Assembly: GCA_040769385.1 (NCBI GenBank)
Contig: JAXGLD010000002.1
Coordinates: 620,001 to 684,000, forward strand
Source: PHAA01 sp022706565
GTDB lineage: Bacteria; Bacillota; Syntrophomonadia; Syntrophomonadales; Syntrophomonadaceae
Length of the DNA: 64,000 nt
Reading direction: 5' to 3'
Of this stretch, positions 9,300-18,938 are shown piece by piece. Made by a program: the position numbers and the translations under genes. How positions within the stretch are numbered: position 1 is the stretch's first letter; each line of letters starts with the position of its first letter. The notes beneath the pieces are model-generated. The model was not told the DNA's origin, did not search any database, and saw only the letters and a program-made list of their open reading frames with translations.

Positions 9300-9890
9300 T
9301 TGGCCAAAGTAGATATTAAGGGTGTAAACGAAAATTTGGTTTTTGTTTTTACCCAGGGCAGCGGTGATGAATACGCCGCCATATTGAAAAAGAAATTCGA
9401 GACCACGCCCCAGATCTTCAATGGTTCACCGGTGTTGTTCCAGGGTGAAGGGCTCAAATTCCTGACCCAGGAAGAGATCGCCGCCCTGCAGAGATTATGC
9501 CTGGAATACGGCATGATCCTGCATAACGTTCATACCCCGACCCGGCGGACCAGGACGGTTGGCGAAGATGTGTTTGTTTATCGCAATCTCCGCAGCGGGC
9601 AAAAACTGCATAGCGAAGGGTCCATGATCATCTGGGGAAACGTGCATGAAAGTTCTGAAATTACAGCGGCCCGTGATATCATAGTGTTGGGCCGATTGGA
9701 AGGAATAGCTCACGCGGGGTGTTACGGCGATATCAGCAGAACAATCTTTGCTCTCAATCTGGCCCCCAAGCAAATTCGAATCGGGGACAAGATATCGATC
9801 GTTCCGGTCAATGAATCCAAACAACCTCAACCTGAAGTTGCTTATGTCGAAGACAACAACATCTGCATCCGGGACTACCGCCCTCGTTGA
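9300..9890 (+). CDS. minC: Septum-site inhibitor MinC
   Basis: Inhibitor of FtsZ assembly that is recruited by MinD. A variable N-terminal domain (about residues 1-85) is followed by the C-terminal beta-helix domain with RSGQKLHSEG, WGNVHESSEITAARD and VLGRLEGIAHAG. It is 196 residues, slightly short but complete. TTG start only 6 bases after minE, so translation is probably coupled. The glycines usually found in the G-D-V-N-x-G-A-E motif are partly replaced here (NVHESSE), a mild departure. Confidence 0.9.
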   Translation: MAKVDIKGVNENLVFVFTQGSGDEYAAILKKKFETTPQIFNGSPVLFQGEGLKFLTQEEIAALQRLCLEYGMILHNVHTPTRRTRTVGEDVFVYRNLRSGQKLHSEGSMIIWGNVHESSEITAARDIIVLGRLEGIAHAGCYGDISRTIFALNLAPKQIRIGDKISIVPVNESKQPQPEVAYVEDNNICIRDYRPR

Positions 9891-9914
9891 GGCCTGTCCC
9901 CGCCCTCAGCGAAA

Positions 9915-11576
9915 TCACCCTCTACGGAAAAAACTCACCGCAAAAATCAACAGGGCCAGCAGGGAGACACCAAAACCAACAATACCGACCGTTGAATGAC
10001 TCACGAAGAATTCTGGTTCCGATGACTGAATGATCAGAGCGGAACTCACCAATCCTCCGGCAATGATTAGGCTGGCACTGAGCTGATTGACAATCTTGAT
10101 CAGACTCCGGCGGGCTGGTTCGCTAAAGCTGACCTGCATCCCCATCTTAAGCCTTCCATGGTCGGTATTATGAACAAAGCGGTTGATAACGGCCGGCAAG
10201 TCAATAGCCGGTCGGACATTGGTGTAGTATTTGTGGCGCAGAAATTTCTCTGCGTTTTCCGGCTTCAATCGGTCGCGCACCACCTGCCGCGCCAGGGGTT
10301 CAATACTCTCCCTAAAATTAAACGAAGGGTCGAACTTCACTCCTACCCCTTCAACCATAATGAGGGCCTTAAGCAGCGAGGTTAGGTAGGCTGGTACTTT
10401 CAAGTTGTATCGATAAGCCAGGTCCAGGAAATCCTTGCGCAAGCGGTTCATGTCAACATTGCCGATCTTGTTTGATCCAACCACGTCCATCAATTCGGAC
10501 AGATCCTCATAGAAAGCTGGCAGGTCCACCTCGTCCGTCAATATCCCCATATCCTCAAGGGTGGCCACCGCCCGGTCTATTTCCCCATTGCTGAAGCTTA
10601 TCAGCAATTCGCCGATGCTCTGCAGGCGCAGGTCGCTCAAAGCACTGACTTGTCCAAAATCGATAAAGGCTATATGGTTTTCATCAAGAATCAGCATATT
10701 ACCCGGGTGGGGATCAGCCTGGAAAAATCCGTGCTGCAGAATCTGAGTGAGGAAGGTTGTAGTTCCCAGCTGAGCAATTTTGTGGCGATCCCATCCCCGG
10801 GCAGTTATCTCTTCTATGTCGCTCAATTTCACCCCCTCAATATAGTCCTCGGTCAACACACGGCGGGTTGTGTATTCCCAGTATACTTTGGGGATCACCA
10901 CTCTCTTGTCATTGGCGAAGTTCTTCCGGAATCGTTCGGTATTTCTCCCTTCCCGATCAAAATCCAATTCCTTCGTTATTAACCGGCTGAAATCCTCCAA
11001 GATGCTCTTCATCCCTAGGCGTCTAAGCCCTTCGGAACGGTTCTCGGCCGCTCTGGCCAGCTCCGTCAGTATCTCCAAATCATTTTCCATGATCTTTTCT
11101 ATATCAGGACGTTGTACTTTTACAATGACTCGTTCCCCGCTCTTGAGGCGGGCAGCATGAACCTGAGCGATGGAGGCAGCCGCTATTGGTTCTGGGTCGA
11201 ACTCGGCAAAGATCTCATCGGGATGGCCCAGTTCCTTGGTCAGTAGCTTGACTACTTCCTCATAGCAAATGGGTGGTACCCGGTCCTGCAATTTTTCAAG
11301 TTCCTCAATGAACACCGGGGAAAAAATATCGGGACGGGTTGAGAACAGCTGCCCAATCTTGATGAAAGTAGGTCCCAATTCGGTAGCCGCCTGGCAATAA
11401 CGAATAGCTTTGATGTGCTCGGGTTGATATTGTTTCCTTAGCGCTTGGACGGAAGCACGGGGGAGAAAGCGGTCCAGACCCAAGGTGTAAATAACATTGC
11501 CTACCCCATATTTTAAATATACTCGGGCAATCTTGCGGTAACGCAAAAAATGGCGAAAATGCTGGCGGTAACTCAT
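9915..11576 (-). CDS. ABC1/UbiB (ADCK-like) atypical kinase
   Basis: Member of the UbiB/COQ8/ADCK family of membrane-associated kinase-like ATPases, linked in other bacteria to isoprenoid-quinone or lipid metabolism. Visible motifs are the KxGQ region (FIKIGQLFSTRPD), AAASIAQVHAA in place of a normal P-loop, HGFFQADPHPGN and AFIDFGQ. The last 60 residues carry two membrane helices. The ATG preceding SYRQHFRHF was chosen, because GGGGGTGG lies upstream and the length (553) then matches the family. The MarR gene is upstream on the same strand, 197 bases away. Its 3' end faces minC tail to tail. Confidence 0.9.
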   Translation of the reverse strand: MSYRQHFRHFLRYRKIARVYLKYGVGNVIYTLGLDRFLPRASVQALRKQYQPEHIKAIRYCQAATELGPTFIKIGQLFSTRPDIFSPVFIEELEKLQDRVPPICYEEVVKLLTKELGHPDEIFAEFDPEPIAAASIAQVHAARLKSGERVIVKVQRPDIEKIMENDLEILTELARAAENRSEGLRRLGMKSILEDFSRLITKELDFDREGRNTERFRKNFANDKRVVIPKVYWEYTTRRVLTEDYIEGVKLSDIEEITARGWDRHKIAQLGTTTFLTQILQHGFFQADPHPGNMLILDENHIAFIDFGQVSALSDLRLQSIGELLISFSNGEIDRAVATLEDMGILTDEVDLPAFYEDLSELMDVVGSNKIGNVDMNRLRKDFLDLAYRYNLKVPAYLTSLLKALIMVEGVGVKFDPSFNFRESIEPLARQVVRDRLKPENAEKFLRHKYYTNVRPAIDLPAVINRFVHNTDHGRLKMGMQVSFSEPARRSLIKIVNQLSASLIIAGGLVSSALIIQSSEPEFFVSHSTVGIVGFGVSLLALLIFAVSFFRRG

Positions 11577-11773
11577 GAATCCACCCCCATAAAGATATTT
11601 ATCCCGGATGGTTCGTTCCATTCCTAAACGGTAGGCAAATGGCGGCTGGCCAGCAGGCTGGAAAGCATTATTGATACCGCGGACATATCGATTTCTTTGA
11701 GTGTGGCGCCATAAGCAGCAGGGACAAACTACGTGGAGATATAGCCACAAGGAAACCTGCGGAGTAGGCTACT

Positions 11774-12190
11774 TTATTCCGTCACGCTGATTTGATCAAG
11801 CATGTATTTCAAGTCTTCGCCTCGAATATCATCCAAAACCAGCAAAGCCTTGCGGTTGGCAGCCTCTATAGCTTGGGAAACCGGTTCTTCCAGGCTTTTA
11901 CCCGCCTCAGTGAGCACTACCTGCAGGGCACGACGGTCATTGGGATCAGAACGCTTCTCAATCAAGCCCTTCTGCTCCATCCGATCCAGAAGACCGGTAA
12001 TGGTAGAACTGTCCAGATATAATCGTTCCGCGATCTTCCTGGCCGTTTGGGCATTCTCATCCCAAAGGCACTTCAAGACCGCATATTGACCAGGGGTAAC
12101 ACCGAAGGGCGCCAGTTCCAGCTTAAAAAGTTGATTTACATGGCGATGCGCTTTGGTCAGGATAAAATTAAAACACCTCTCCAATTCCAT
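11774..12190 (-). CDS. MarR family transcriptional regulator
   Basis: A 138-residue winged-helix regulator. The helix-turn-helix is at about residues 48-75 (ARKIAERLYLDSSTITGLLDRME), followed by the wing with the DPNDRRALQV signature of MarR proteins. The ATG is preceded by a G-rich ribosome site. It probably controls itself and the downstream kinase gene or the divergent phasin-like gene, whose start is about 245 bases away. No operator was identified. Confidence 0.88.
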   Translation of the reverse strand: MELERCFNFILTKAHRHVNQLFKLELAPFGVTPGQYAVLKCLWDENAQTARKIAERLYLDSSTITGLLDRMEQKGLIEKRSDPNDRRALQVVLTEAGKSLEEPVSQAIEAANRKALLVLDDIRGEDLKYMLDQISVTE

Positions 12191-12435
12191 TCCGCCTATC
12201 CCCCCTGCCCCTTATGAATTCTAGGATACATTAAAATAATATTATGATTTGGCCCAATCCACAAGTGCAGTCTCCCCGTCACCAAGCGACGACCCAGTTT
12301 TGTGAAAAATTTAACTAGAGAGCGCAGGCCAACTTATCATAAACCAGGCTGATTAGAATATATATACTACGTACGTTCTGACAAGGTTCCCAACAATTTG
12401 AAACCTACGTCGTTATTAGAAAGGAGTGCATTTAA

Positions 12436-12750
12436 TTGAACAACATCGAGAGTCTGGAAAAACTGTTTGCCACCTGGGAGAAGACAACTGAACAACTGTG
12501 GGATTTTGCCAGCCAAGCCATAGGGAGTATGGCCTGGAATCCTGACCAATTGGAAAAGTACTTTCAAAACTCCCTGGAACAAGGGCTGAAGGCCCATGAA
12601 GACAGCAGCAAGCTGGTGGGAGAATACATCACCCAGCTTAAAAACAACCAGTTATATTTCCAGAAGATGATGGAAGAATCCGTAATTGAGGCGACCAAGA
12701 ATTTCGAAATACCCCGCCTTGACTATTTCGAGGATTTCAATAAAAAATAA
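12436..12750 (+). CDS. Phasin-like helical protein (tentative)
   Basis: A 104-residue protein, all helical by composition, amphipathic, rich in Gln/Asn/Glu and aromatics, with no cysteine or membrane segment. It recalls short polyhydroxyalkanoate granule-associated phasins, but I see no decisive motif. TTG start after GAAAGGAG, and a clear terminator follows, so the gene is almost certainly real. It is divergent from the MarR gene. Syntrophic butyrate oxidisers make PHA, which makes a phasin plausible. This is inference only. Confidence 0.6.
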   Translation: MNNIESLEKLFATWEKTTEQLWDFASQAIGSMAWNPDQLEKYFQNSLEQGLKAHEDSSKLVGEYITQLKNNQLYFQKMMEESVIEATKNFEIPRLDYFEDFNKK

Positions 12751-12767
12751 AAGTTGGAATACCAAAG

Positions 12768-12793
12768 CCCGTGCCGATTCGGCATGGGTTTTC
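12768..12793 (+). terminator. Terminator after the phasin-like gene
   Basis: CCCGTGCCGA and TCGGCATGGG pair with one G-T, followed by TTTTC. It lies 17 bases after the stop codon. Confidence 0.8.
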
Positions 12794-12870
12794 TCATTGA
12801 TAGGGTGTCTCGACGGAATCTGCTGCGGGGACTGGCAGGAAAAAGGTGCCAGAAAAGCGAATAAGCCATA

Positions 12871-14010
12871 ATGCAAAAACATCGCCTTGATGAAATAGAT
12901 ATCCTCAGGGGGCTGACTTTCCTGGCCATTGCCCTGCAGCACTCGCTGGCCGGTTACTTATACGCTCCTGGCCTCGATGCAGTATCAGCATGGATTTCTG
13001 CTTTCCTGTTGATCCTCATTAGGTATGCGGTTCCCATGTTCATTACCATAACCGGGTTGGTTCTTCTCTACAACCACGGTCAGGGTGAATTCGATTACCG
13101 CCGATTCATTCAGAAGCGTCTCGTCCAGGCATTCATACCTTATTTCGTTTGGACGATTATCTACTACGTCTGGTCTAGCGGACCGGCCATCCTCGCCAAC
13201 CCCTCGGCTGCCCCCGCGATCATCGCCAGGCTTACCCTTAGCGGGGAGGCCTGCTACCACCTGTGGTTTATGGTGGCCATCATCCAGTTTTATTTGCTCT
13301 TTCCCTTTTTGCGGTGGTTGATCCTGAAAAACGAAAACCAGCCGGTCTTTTTCCTGACCGTCAGTTTTTTCGCTTATATCGGGCTGATGTGGCTATGGCG
13401 TCAGCCCCTGCCGCAAATGGTTAATCTCCAAAATCCCTGGCTGATTACGCTCTGGAATTACCGCGACCGCTTGTTCTTGAGCTGGTTTTTCTACTTTTTA
13501 CTGGGGGGGTTTGCCGGTTTATATGTGGGCAGACTACGCCAGATAACCAAAGACATACAGAAAACCAATGCTTTTGTATATATCACTATTTTCGCATTCG
13601 TCTTCTACCAGATTGTGACTACCGGTCAGACCAGCCCCAGCGGAACATACCAGCTCAACTTCAATTATACCCTACCCCTCACCCCGGTGATGGCATTCTT
13701 CATTACCTCGGCTTTGCTTACGGTCCTGTACCGGGCCCAGACCGCGTTTCTCCGTTATGATCTCTTACGCCGGATACTAAACCTATACGGGCGTTATTCT
13801 TACGGGTGCTATTTCATCCATGCCATGGTTCTCTATTATACGATCATTATCGTCAGTCGGTATCTTCTGGGAACACCTGTCCTCGTCCAGCTGGCTGTGA
13901 CATTTGTCGCTTGTTCGCTGGGTAGCCTGGCCCTCGTTTACACCATAGATTACCTCAGAATACCGGGCCGTAACTATTTAATTGGAAAGATCTCGCTAGC
14001 CACAAAATAG
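12871..14010 (+). CDS. Membrane acyltransferase (acyltransferase 3 family)
   Basis: A 379-residue integral membrane protein with about ten helices. It opens with the family signature (IDILRGLTFLAIALQHSLAG), in which the conserved R and H of acyltransferase-3 proteins are present. Such enzymes add acetyl or other acyl groups to cell-surface sugars or peptidoglycan. No good ribosome site precedes the ATG, and no other start fits better. Its stop is 3 bases from the converging citrate synthase gene. The substrate is unknown. Confidence 0.85.
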   Translation: MQKHRLDEIDILRGLTFLAIALQHSLAGYLYAPGLDAVSAWISAFLLILIRYAVPMFITITGLVLLYNHGQGEFDYRRFIQKRLVQAFIPYFVWTIIYYVWSSGPAILANPSAAPAIIARLTLSGEACYHLWFMVAIIQFYLLFPFLRWLILKNENQPVFFLTVSFFAYIGLMWLWRQPLPQMVNLQNPWLITLWNYRDRLFLSWFFYFLLGGFAGLYVGRLRQITKDIQKTNAFVYITIFAFVFYQIVTTGQTSPSGTYQLNFNYTLPLTPVMAFFITSALLTVLYRAQTAFLRYDLLRRILNLYGRYSYGCYFIHAMVLYYTIIIVSRYLLGTPVLVQLAVTFVACSLGSLALVYTIDYLRIPGRNYLIGKISLATK

Positions 14011-14012
14011 AC

Positions 14013-15380
14013 TCATCGCTCATGCAAGGCAATGTATGACTGGCGTTGGGCCACGCTCTTATAGGCTGGCCGGATGATTTTACCTGCATTGACCAATTCC
14101 TCGATACGGTGGGCACTCCAGCCCACTATTCTGGCAATGGCAAACAACGGTGTATATAACTCCTTGGGGATACCCAGCATTCTGTATACGAAACCCGAAT
14201 AGAAATCGACATTGGCGCTCACCCCTTTATATATGCGGCGTACCTTTCCAATAGCCTGGGGACCGATCCTTTCTACATTCGCATACAGGTTGAATTCAGC
14301 CTCGAATCCGTTCTCTTTGGCCAATTGCTGAGCAGCGCCTTTCAGGATCAAGGCCCGGGGATCGGAAATAGAGTAGACCGCATGGCCCAAACCATATATC
14401 AGACCCTTTCGGTCAAATACCTCGCCGTTGAGCATTTTGATTAGGTATGCTTCCAGCTCTTCCTCATCGTTCCAATCCTGGACATTGGCTTTAATATCCT
14501 CAAACATGGCCACAACCATGGCATTGGCTCCCCCATGACGGGGACCCTTCAGCGAACCCAAAGCCGCCCCTATCACCGAATAGGTGTCAGTACCCGATGA
14601 TGTAACCACATGAGTCACAAAGGTGGAATTATTGCCGCCTCCGTGCTCAGCATGAAGGACCAGGGCCAGATCGAGCAGACGAGCTTCAAGTCGGGTATAC
14701 TTAGAGTCCGGTCGCAGCATGTAAAGAATGTTTTCGGCGATTGAGAGTTCCGGTTGGGGGCTGTGGATAAATAGGCTTTTATCCTGGTGGTAGTAGGTAT
14801 AAGCCTGGTATCCGTAAACTGCCAAAGATGGGAAGAAAGCGATCAGCTGCAGGCATTGCCTCAATACATTGTCAATGGAAATGCTGTCGGCATTATTATC
14901 ATAACTGTATAGGGACAAGACTCCCCTGGAAATTACATTCATCATATCCTTGCTGGGAGCCTTAAAGATGACATCCCGGACGAAACCAGCAGGCAGGTTA
15001 TGATTCTCCGCCAAAAGATCCCTGAAGTTGGTCAATTCATTGGGGGTGGGCAGGCAGCCAAACAGCAACAGGTAGGCGGTCTCTTCAAAACCAAAACGAT
15101 CCTCAGCCCAAAAACCTTTGACCAGGTCATTAATATCGATGCCGCGGTACAACAGACGGCCCGGAACCGGGATCATCTCATTTTCATCGATGATGTATGA
15201 ATGTACCTCTCCTATTTCGGTTAAACCTACCAGTACCCCCATCCCATCTATGTCGCGCAGCCCGCGTTTGACAATATATTTATTATAGTATTCCTCATCT
15301 ATTATGCTGCAGCTCTCTGCCTGAGCTGCCCATCTTTCGATCATCTTTTGTTGAGACTCGCTGGTGCTTGTGAAAACCAT
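14013..15380 (-). CDS. gltA: Citrate synthase (citrate/methylcitrate synthase family)
   Basis: Condenses acetyl-CoA (or a related acyl-CoA) with oxaloacetate. The two catalytic-histidine blocks are visible as LHAEHGGGNNSTF and GLGHAVYSISDPRA, and the aspartate block as NVDFYSGFVYRMLG. At 455 residues it belongs to the longer clostridial type with an extended N-terminus. ATG start with GGAAAGGGGAAGG upstream. It appears monocistronic, with no other TCA-cycle gene beside it. In anaerobes of this kind it usually serves glutamate synthesis. A methylcitrate role cannot be excluded. Confidence 0.92.
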   Translation of the reverse strand: MVFTSTSESQQKMIERWAAQAESCSIIDEEYYNKYIVKRGLRDIDGMGVLVGLTEIGEVHSYIIDENEMIPVPGRLLYRGIDINDLVKGFWAEDRFGFEETAYLLLFGCLPTPNELTNFRDLLAENHNLPAGFVRDVIFKAPSKDMMNVISRGVLSLYSYDNNADSISIDNVLRQCLQLIAFFPSLAVYGYQAYTYYHQDKSLFIHSPQPELSIAENILYMLRPDSKYTRLEARLLDLALVLHAEHGGGNNSTFVTHVVTSSGTDTYSVIGAALGSLKGPRHGGANAMVVAMFEDIKANVQDWNDEEELEAYLIKMLNGEVFDRKGLIYGLGHAVYSISDPRALILKGAAQQLAKENGFEAEFNLYANVERIGPQAIGKVRRIYKGVSANVDFYSGFVYRMLGIPKELYTPLFAIARIVGWSAHRIEELVNAGKIIRPAYKSVAQRQSYIALHER

Positions 15381-15596
15381 ACCTTCCCCTTTCCTAGTTC
15401 AATCTCTATTTTAATGTTACTGATACATTTTAATACTAACAGAAAAGCCCCCGCGGTTCATAGTTATCTGGCTATCTTGTAATATTTTACCACGTGCACA
15501 TGGGTAGGGGATGCAAAAGGCCTCTAATTCTGCTTGGCAATTGCCGAATCGGCCTTTTCTCCCATGAATGTTGTTTTATAAGGAAGAATACATTTC

Positions 15597-15605
15597 TGAT
15601 ATAAT
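15597..15605 (+). promoter_or_regulatory. Extended -10 promoter element
   Basis: TGATATAAT, a perfect TATAAT with the TG extension and no good -35, lies about 30 bases before an AGGAGG and ATG that now lead into a broken esterase gene. Confidence 0.5.
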
Positions 15606-15636
15606 AGACACTGCAATTCTTGGCTAGGAGGAAACC

Positions 15637-15893
15637 ATGAACAGGCACAGAAGTCTAATCCGGAGTCCTATATCACCCCGGATGACCCACCTGTATTCAT
15701 ACAGCATGGAACCCTGGACGATTGGGTCCCGGTCCAGCAGTCCATCGATTACGCCGCTGGGCTGAAACCAATACTAGCGGAAGACAAGGTGTATCTGGAG
15801 ATAATTGACGGGGCCGGCCATGGCGGAAAGCCTTTCAACAATAGCCAAAATGTCTGCAAAGTCCTGGATTTCCTGGATCGAACCCTGAAGTAA
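15637..15893 (+). pseudogene. Alpha/beta-hydrolase (acetyl esterase type) remnant
   Basis: One frame encodes the C-terminal third of an alpha/beta hydrolase: DDPPVFIQHGTLDDWVPVQQS with the acid residue, then GAGHGG with the catalytic histidine, then a closing helix and stop. The nucleophile-elbow half (G-x-S-x-G) is absent, and the ATG after the AGGAGG is in a different frame. The gene therefore seems to have lost about two thirds of its 5' part by internal deletion, while keeping its promoter and ribosome site. Confidence 0.7.
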
Positions 15894-15959
15894 CGACCGT
15901 TGGACAGCCTGACGGACAGGTTTTATAATTTCATCAAGAAGAGTATGTATTGACCACCG

Positions 15960-16535
15960 ATGGGGGGGCTGGAATTGGCAGCGCTGATCAATGTTATTAT
16001 CGGGGTATCTCTGGCAGCTACCTGTGGATTTCGTATCTTTGTGCCGCTGCTGGTCATGGGTATCTCCGCCCGAGCCGGCTACCTGGATCTTGGTTCCGGC
16101 TTTCAGTGGATAGGGACCACTCCCGCCATAGTAGTACTTGCCATCGCAACGTTTATCGAGGTATTGGCCTATTTCTTCCCCTTCGTCGATAACCTGCTGA
16201 TCTCCCTAAGTGCGCCGATCAGCGTCCTAGCTGGGATCCTGGTCTCGGCCGCGGTTATGACCGATATCAATCCCATGCTGCAGTGGGCCTTGGCTATTAT
16301 CGCCGGAGGAGGAGCAGCAGCGGCCACCAACCTGGTCAGTAACGGCGTTCACCATAGTTCCACTGCGGTCAGCGCAGGTACCATAAACCCGGCAGTATCG
16401 ACCATCGAGTCCGGCCTGGCCGTCTTGACCTCAATCCTGGCGGTAGTTGCGCCGTTGCTGGCAGTAATCTGCATTGTCACGGTAGTGTTCTTCATTCTAA
16501 AGGGATATAACCGTCTGAAACGAAGATGGGCTTGA
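15960..16535 (+). CDS. DUF4126 membrane protein
   Basis: A 191-residue membrane protein with about five helices. It shows the DUF4126 pattern ATCGFRIFVPLLVMG near the N-terminus, an internal glycine/alanine-rich stretch (IIAGGGAAAATNL) and a basic C-terminal end. The family has no known function. The ATG is followed by a run of G, and no clear ribosome site is visible. It converges on the DUF4855 gene with a 6-base gap. Confidence 0.8.
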   Translation: MGGLELAALINVIIGVSLAATCGFRIFVPLLVMGISARAGYLDLGSGFQWIGTTPAIVVLAIATFIEVLAYFFPFVDNLLISLSAPISVLAGILVSAAVMTDINPMLQWALAIIAGGGAAAATNLVSNGVHHSSTAVSAGTINPAVSTIESGLAVLTSILAVVAPLLAVICIVTVVFFILKGYNRLKRRWA

Positions 16536-16541
16536 GCACTC

Positions 16542-18794
16542 CTATTTCTTGATTACGGATAACTGGTTGATTTGGAAATCACCTTGGTGCCCTTCTATAT
16601 TCAGCCGGAAGCGACTCTCCCCGCTTTCCCCGCTGAATCTCCCCTCCCACTCCACCGGCAACACACCCTGGAACAAAACCGTCGGTCGTTCTTCCCTGTT
16701 GCGGGACAGGCGGCTGAACTTATACAAATCTTCATAAAGGCTGCGGCAAGCGGGGTCATCGCTCCGGGCCAGCTGATAGATGAGGTTGTAACTTTGGAAA
16801 TAGGCTTTGAACCCTCCTGTCCACCCCTGTATTCGAGCCATGTCAAGATAGTCCATGACTATTGCCCGTCCGGTCGGTTCCAGCACGTTGTAGGGCAGTT
16901 CTATTTCCATTCCCATCCTATATTCACGGGCTATTCTGGCAGCGCACTTGAGCCAATATTTAGGTGGGCGGCCCATAGGTTTGCGAAAGGCATGCGAAGG
17001 CTGCAGGGCTACCCCATCAAATCCAGCCCGGCAGAATTCTGTCATCCAGGTGGATGTGATTCCGGGAATGGCGAAGGATTTCAGTCCGTGCTGGCGACAC
17101 AATCGAGGAAAGGCATGCAGGACCGGATCATCATAGCTGCCTTGTTCAGTCATGTAATAAAAGCCCACCAGCTCCAGCCTGCGGTTTTCGGCCCTGTCCC
17201 ATCGTCCAAGCAGTTCCTGCATCGCCCAGGTCAGGACCTCCACGCGCCGTCCGGGATCAGCCAGGGAGGTTCCTTTTTGGTCCCAATCGGTGCAGCGGGG
17301 ATCGGGAACGGGCAAGGCCAGGACAACCTTGAGCCTGTACCGGGCCGCATCCCGGGGCATACAGCGGGCCATTTCAGCGGCACACGTATCAAGCGCGGTC
17401 AGATTGGCAGAGGAGTGAAAGTATTCATCGAAAAGGGCAATCCAATCTTCCTGGCGGGACGGAGGTCCTTCCAGGTCAGTTGCAAAGGCCCGTCCGTTGA
17501 GGAGAGGCGAATACTGTGCCATCAGAAGGAAACCGTCCATAAATGGGTCCTCCATCTGACCCGAGGCACCAACATAACCTACCAATGGGCGCAGCTTGTC
17601 GGAATCGTAGCGGTGCACCCTTTGGCTTCCCTCCCCGCCCACGTACAGAAGGCAAAGATCATGGATACCTGCGGTTGCGTTGGTTCCCGCAGGCAGATAG
17701 CCCGGGTGGCTGCTGCCAGCCACTGAAATTCCGGTGACTGGCCGCATGGAATCAATGATGTGGGCGTGATGATAGCGAAGGCCTGCTCGGTCCAGCAACA
17801 TTAGCCCTTGGTGCGAGAAACCCAGCCCGGAAACAGCGGCCTCCGGCCAGATGGTGAAAGCCTGCAGAAGTTTACCGCTCATATCGTAAAGTGACAACAG
17901 GTGGGATGAATCGCTTTGGCCGCCCGTCCGTACCACCCATAAGAACCGTCCATCGTAAGCCAGTGACCGAAAGGCACCCCGGCCTGAAAACAGCCCCCAC
18001 AGTTTGTAATTATGATTTCTTATCGCTCTGTAAATGCTGAGGGCTATCTGCCGGATACCTGCTGACACCAATGTCTTTTTGCGCAGGCGACATTGCTCAG
18101 TCAGCACCGCTCTGGCCACCTGCCCCACTCCTGCTGTACAAATCTGGATTTTGTAGATGACACCAGCCGGGTTCAAGCCCCAAACGTGTTCCGCGTCGTC
18201 TTCGGCCAGCGCCACCAGGCAGACTGTCAAATCAACTCTGCTTATGTCGATGACCTTATAACCGGTCCGGTCAAAGGTCAGGATCAGGATGGCAGGCTGG
18301 TTATCTCCGCTCAAGGCTATTATCCTGTTTCCGCTGGCCGCCATCGATACAATCGGGCCCGGCAGCATCGTTTGGCTGGTTATGCTCAGGTTGGCGTTCA
18401 GCGCACTATCCAGAAACAGCAATCGGCTGTCCTTGACAGCGGCCAGCAATAGGGTGGGGTTCATTGGATGACGGCATATGCAGGTAATATCTGGAGATGG
18501 CAATGGCCGGCTGCCGGCCACAAAAATGTCCGAAACCGGCGGAATACCCGGCGGACTGGTTTCTAACTCGATCCAACCGGCCGGGCTGACCGTCTTCGCA
18601 GTCTTTAGCTGTCCCTTTAATTTCAACCCGATTGCGCTCGAATCAGGGGGCTTATCCAGACTCCCCCCCAACGAAAAGGCACCCTGACTCCAGCTTAAGG
18701 GCGGAGTGCCCTTCTGAATCCGGTGAAGCTCCTCCCGCCCCGCTGTCGGGGCGATATCGCAATAGATTTGTTCAAATTCAGTTTTCCTGCTCAA
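16542..18794 (-). CDS. Propeller-like N-terminus fused to DUF4855
   Basis: A 750-residue protein. The C-terminal part (about residues 375-720) matches DUF4855: it opens with LCLLYVGGEGS and DPFMDGFLLMAQY, with later GFYYMTEQG and a TIM-barrel-like series of strands. The N-terminal half (about 100-370) is a series of short beta repeats with phrases such as ICRHPMNPTLLLAAVKD and LAYDGRFLWVVRTGG, which resemble beta-propeller blades. No signal peptide is seen. TTG start with GAGG 8 bases upstream. DUF4855 proteins are thought to act on polysaccharides, but the reaction is not established. It stands alone. Confidence 0.7.
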   Translation of the reverse strand: MSRKTEFEQIYCDIAPTAGREELHRIQKGTPPLSWSQGAFSLGGSLDKPPDSSAIGLKLKGQLKTAKTVSPAGWIELETSPPGIPPVSDIFVAGSRPLPSPDITCICRHPMNPTLLLAAVKDSRLLFLDSALNANLSITSQTMLPGPIVSMAASGNRIIALSGDNQPAILILTFDRTGYKVIDISRVDLTVCLVALAEDDAEHVWGLNPAGVIYKIQICTAGVGQVARAVLTEQCRLRKKTLVSAGIRQIALSIYRAIRNHNYKLWGLFSGRGAFRSLAYDGRFLWVVRTGGQSDSSHLLSLYDMSGKLLQAFTIWPEAAVSGLGFSHQGLMLLDRAGLRYHHAHIIDSMRPVTGISVAGSSHPGYLPAGTNATAGIHDLCLLYVGGEGSQRVHRYDSDKLRPLVGYVGASGQMEDPFMDGFLLMAQYSPLLNGRAFATDLEGPPSRQEDWIALFDEYFHSSANLTALDTCAAEMARCMPRDAARYRLKVVLALPVPDPRCTDWDQKGTSLADPGRRVEVLTWAMQELLGRWDRAENRRLELVGFYYMTEQGSYDDPVLHAFPRLCRQHGLKSFAIPGITSTWMTEFCRAGFDGVALQPSHAFRKPMGRPPKYWLKCAARIAREYRMGMEIELPYNVLEPTGRAIVMDYLDMARIQGWTGGFKAYFQSYNLIYQLARSDDPACRSLYEDLYKFSRLSRNREERPTVLFQGVLPVEWEGRFSGESGESRFRLNIEGHQGDFQINQLSVIKK

Positions 18795-18938
18795 TCATCG
18801 GTCCTCATGGTATGCTCCCTAAAACATCACGGCTCAATCTGGATAGACTATGGCTGAATCTTCAGGTTCCTACCTAATAATAATATGCACACCATAAATG
18901 GCGTAGACTCACCCATTTCTGAAGTTCGTTTCATCTAA

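Noticed and set aside
15513..15558. Hairpin AAAAGGCC...GGCCTTTT with inner GGCAATTGCC
   Set aside because: Might be a terminator, but no gene ends here on either strand and the loop is long, so it is not called.
16572..17726. Long open frame of 384 codons on the plus strand
   Set aside because: It lies wholly opposite the DUF4855 gene, has no ribosome site, and its product has the composition of an antisense translation.
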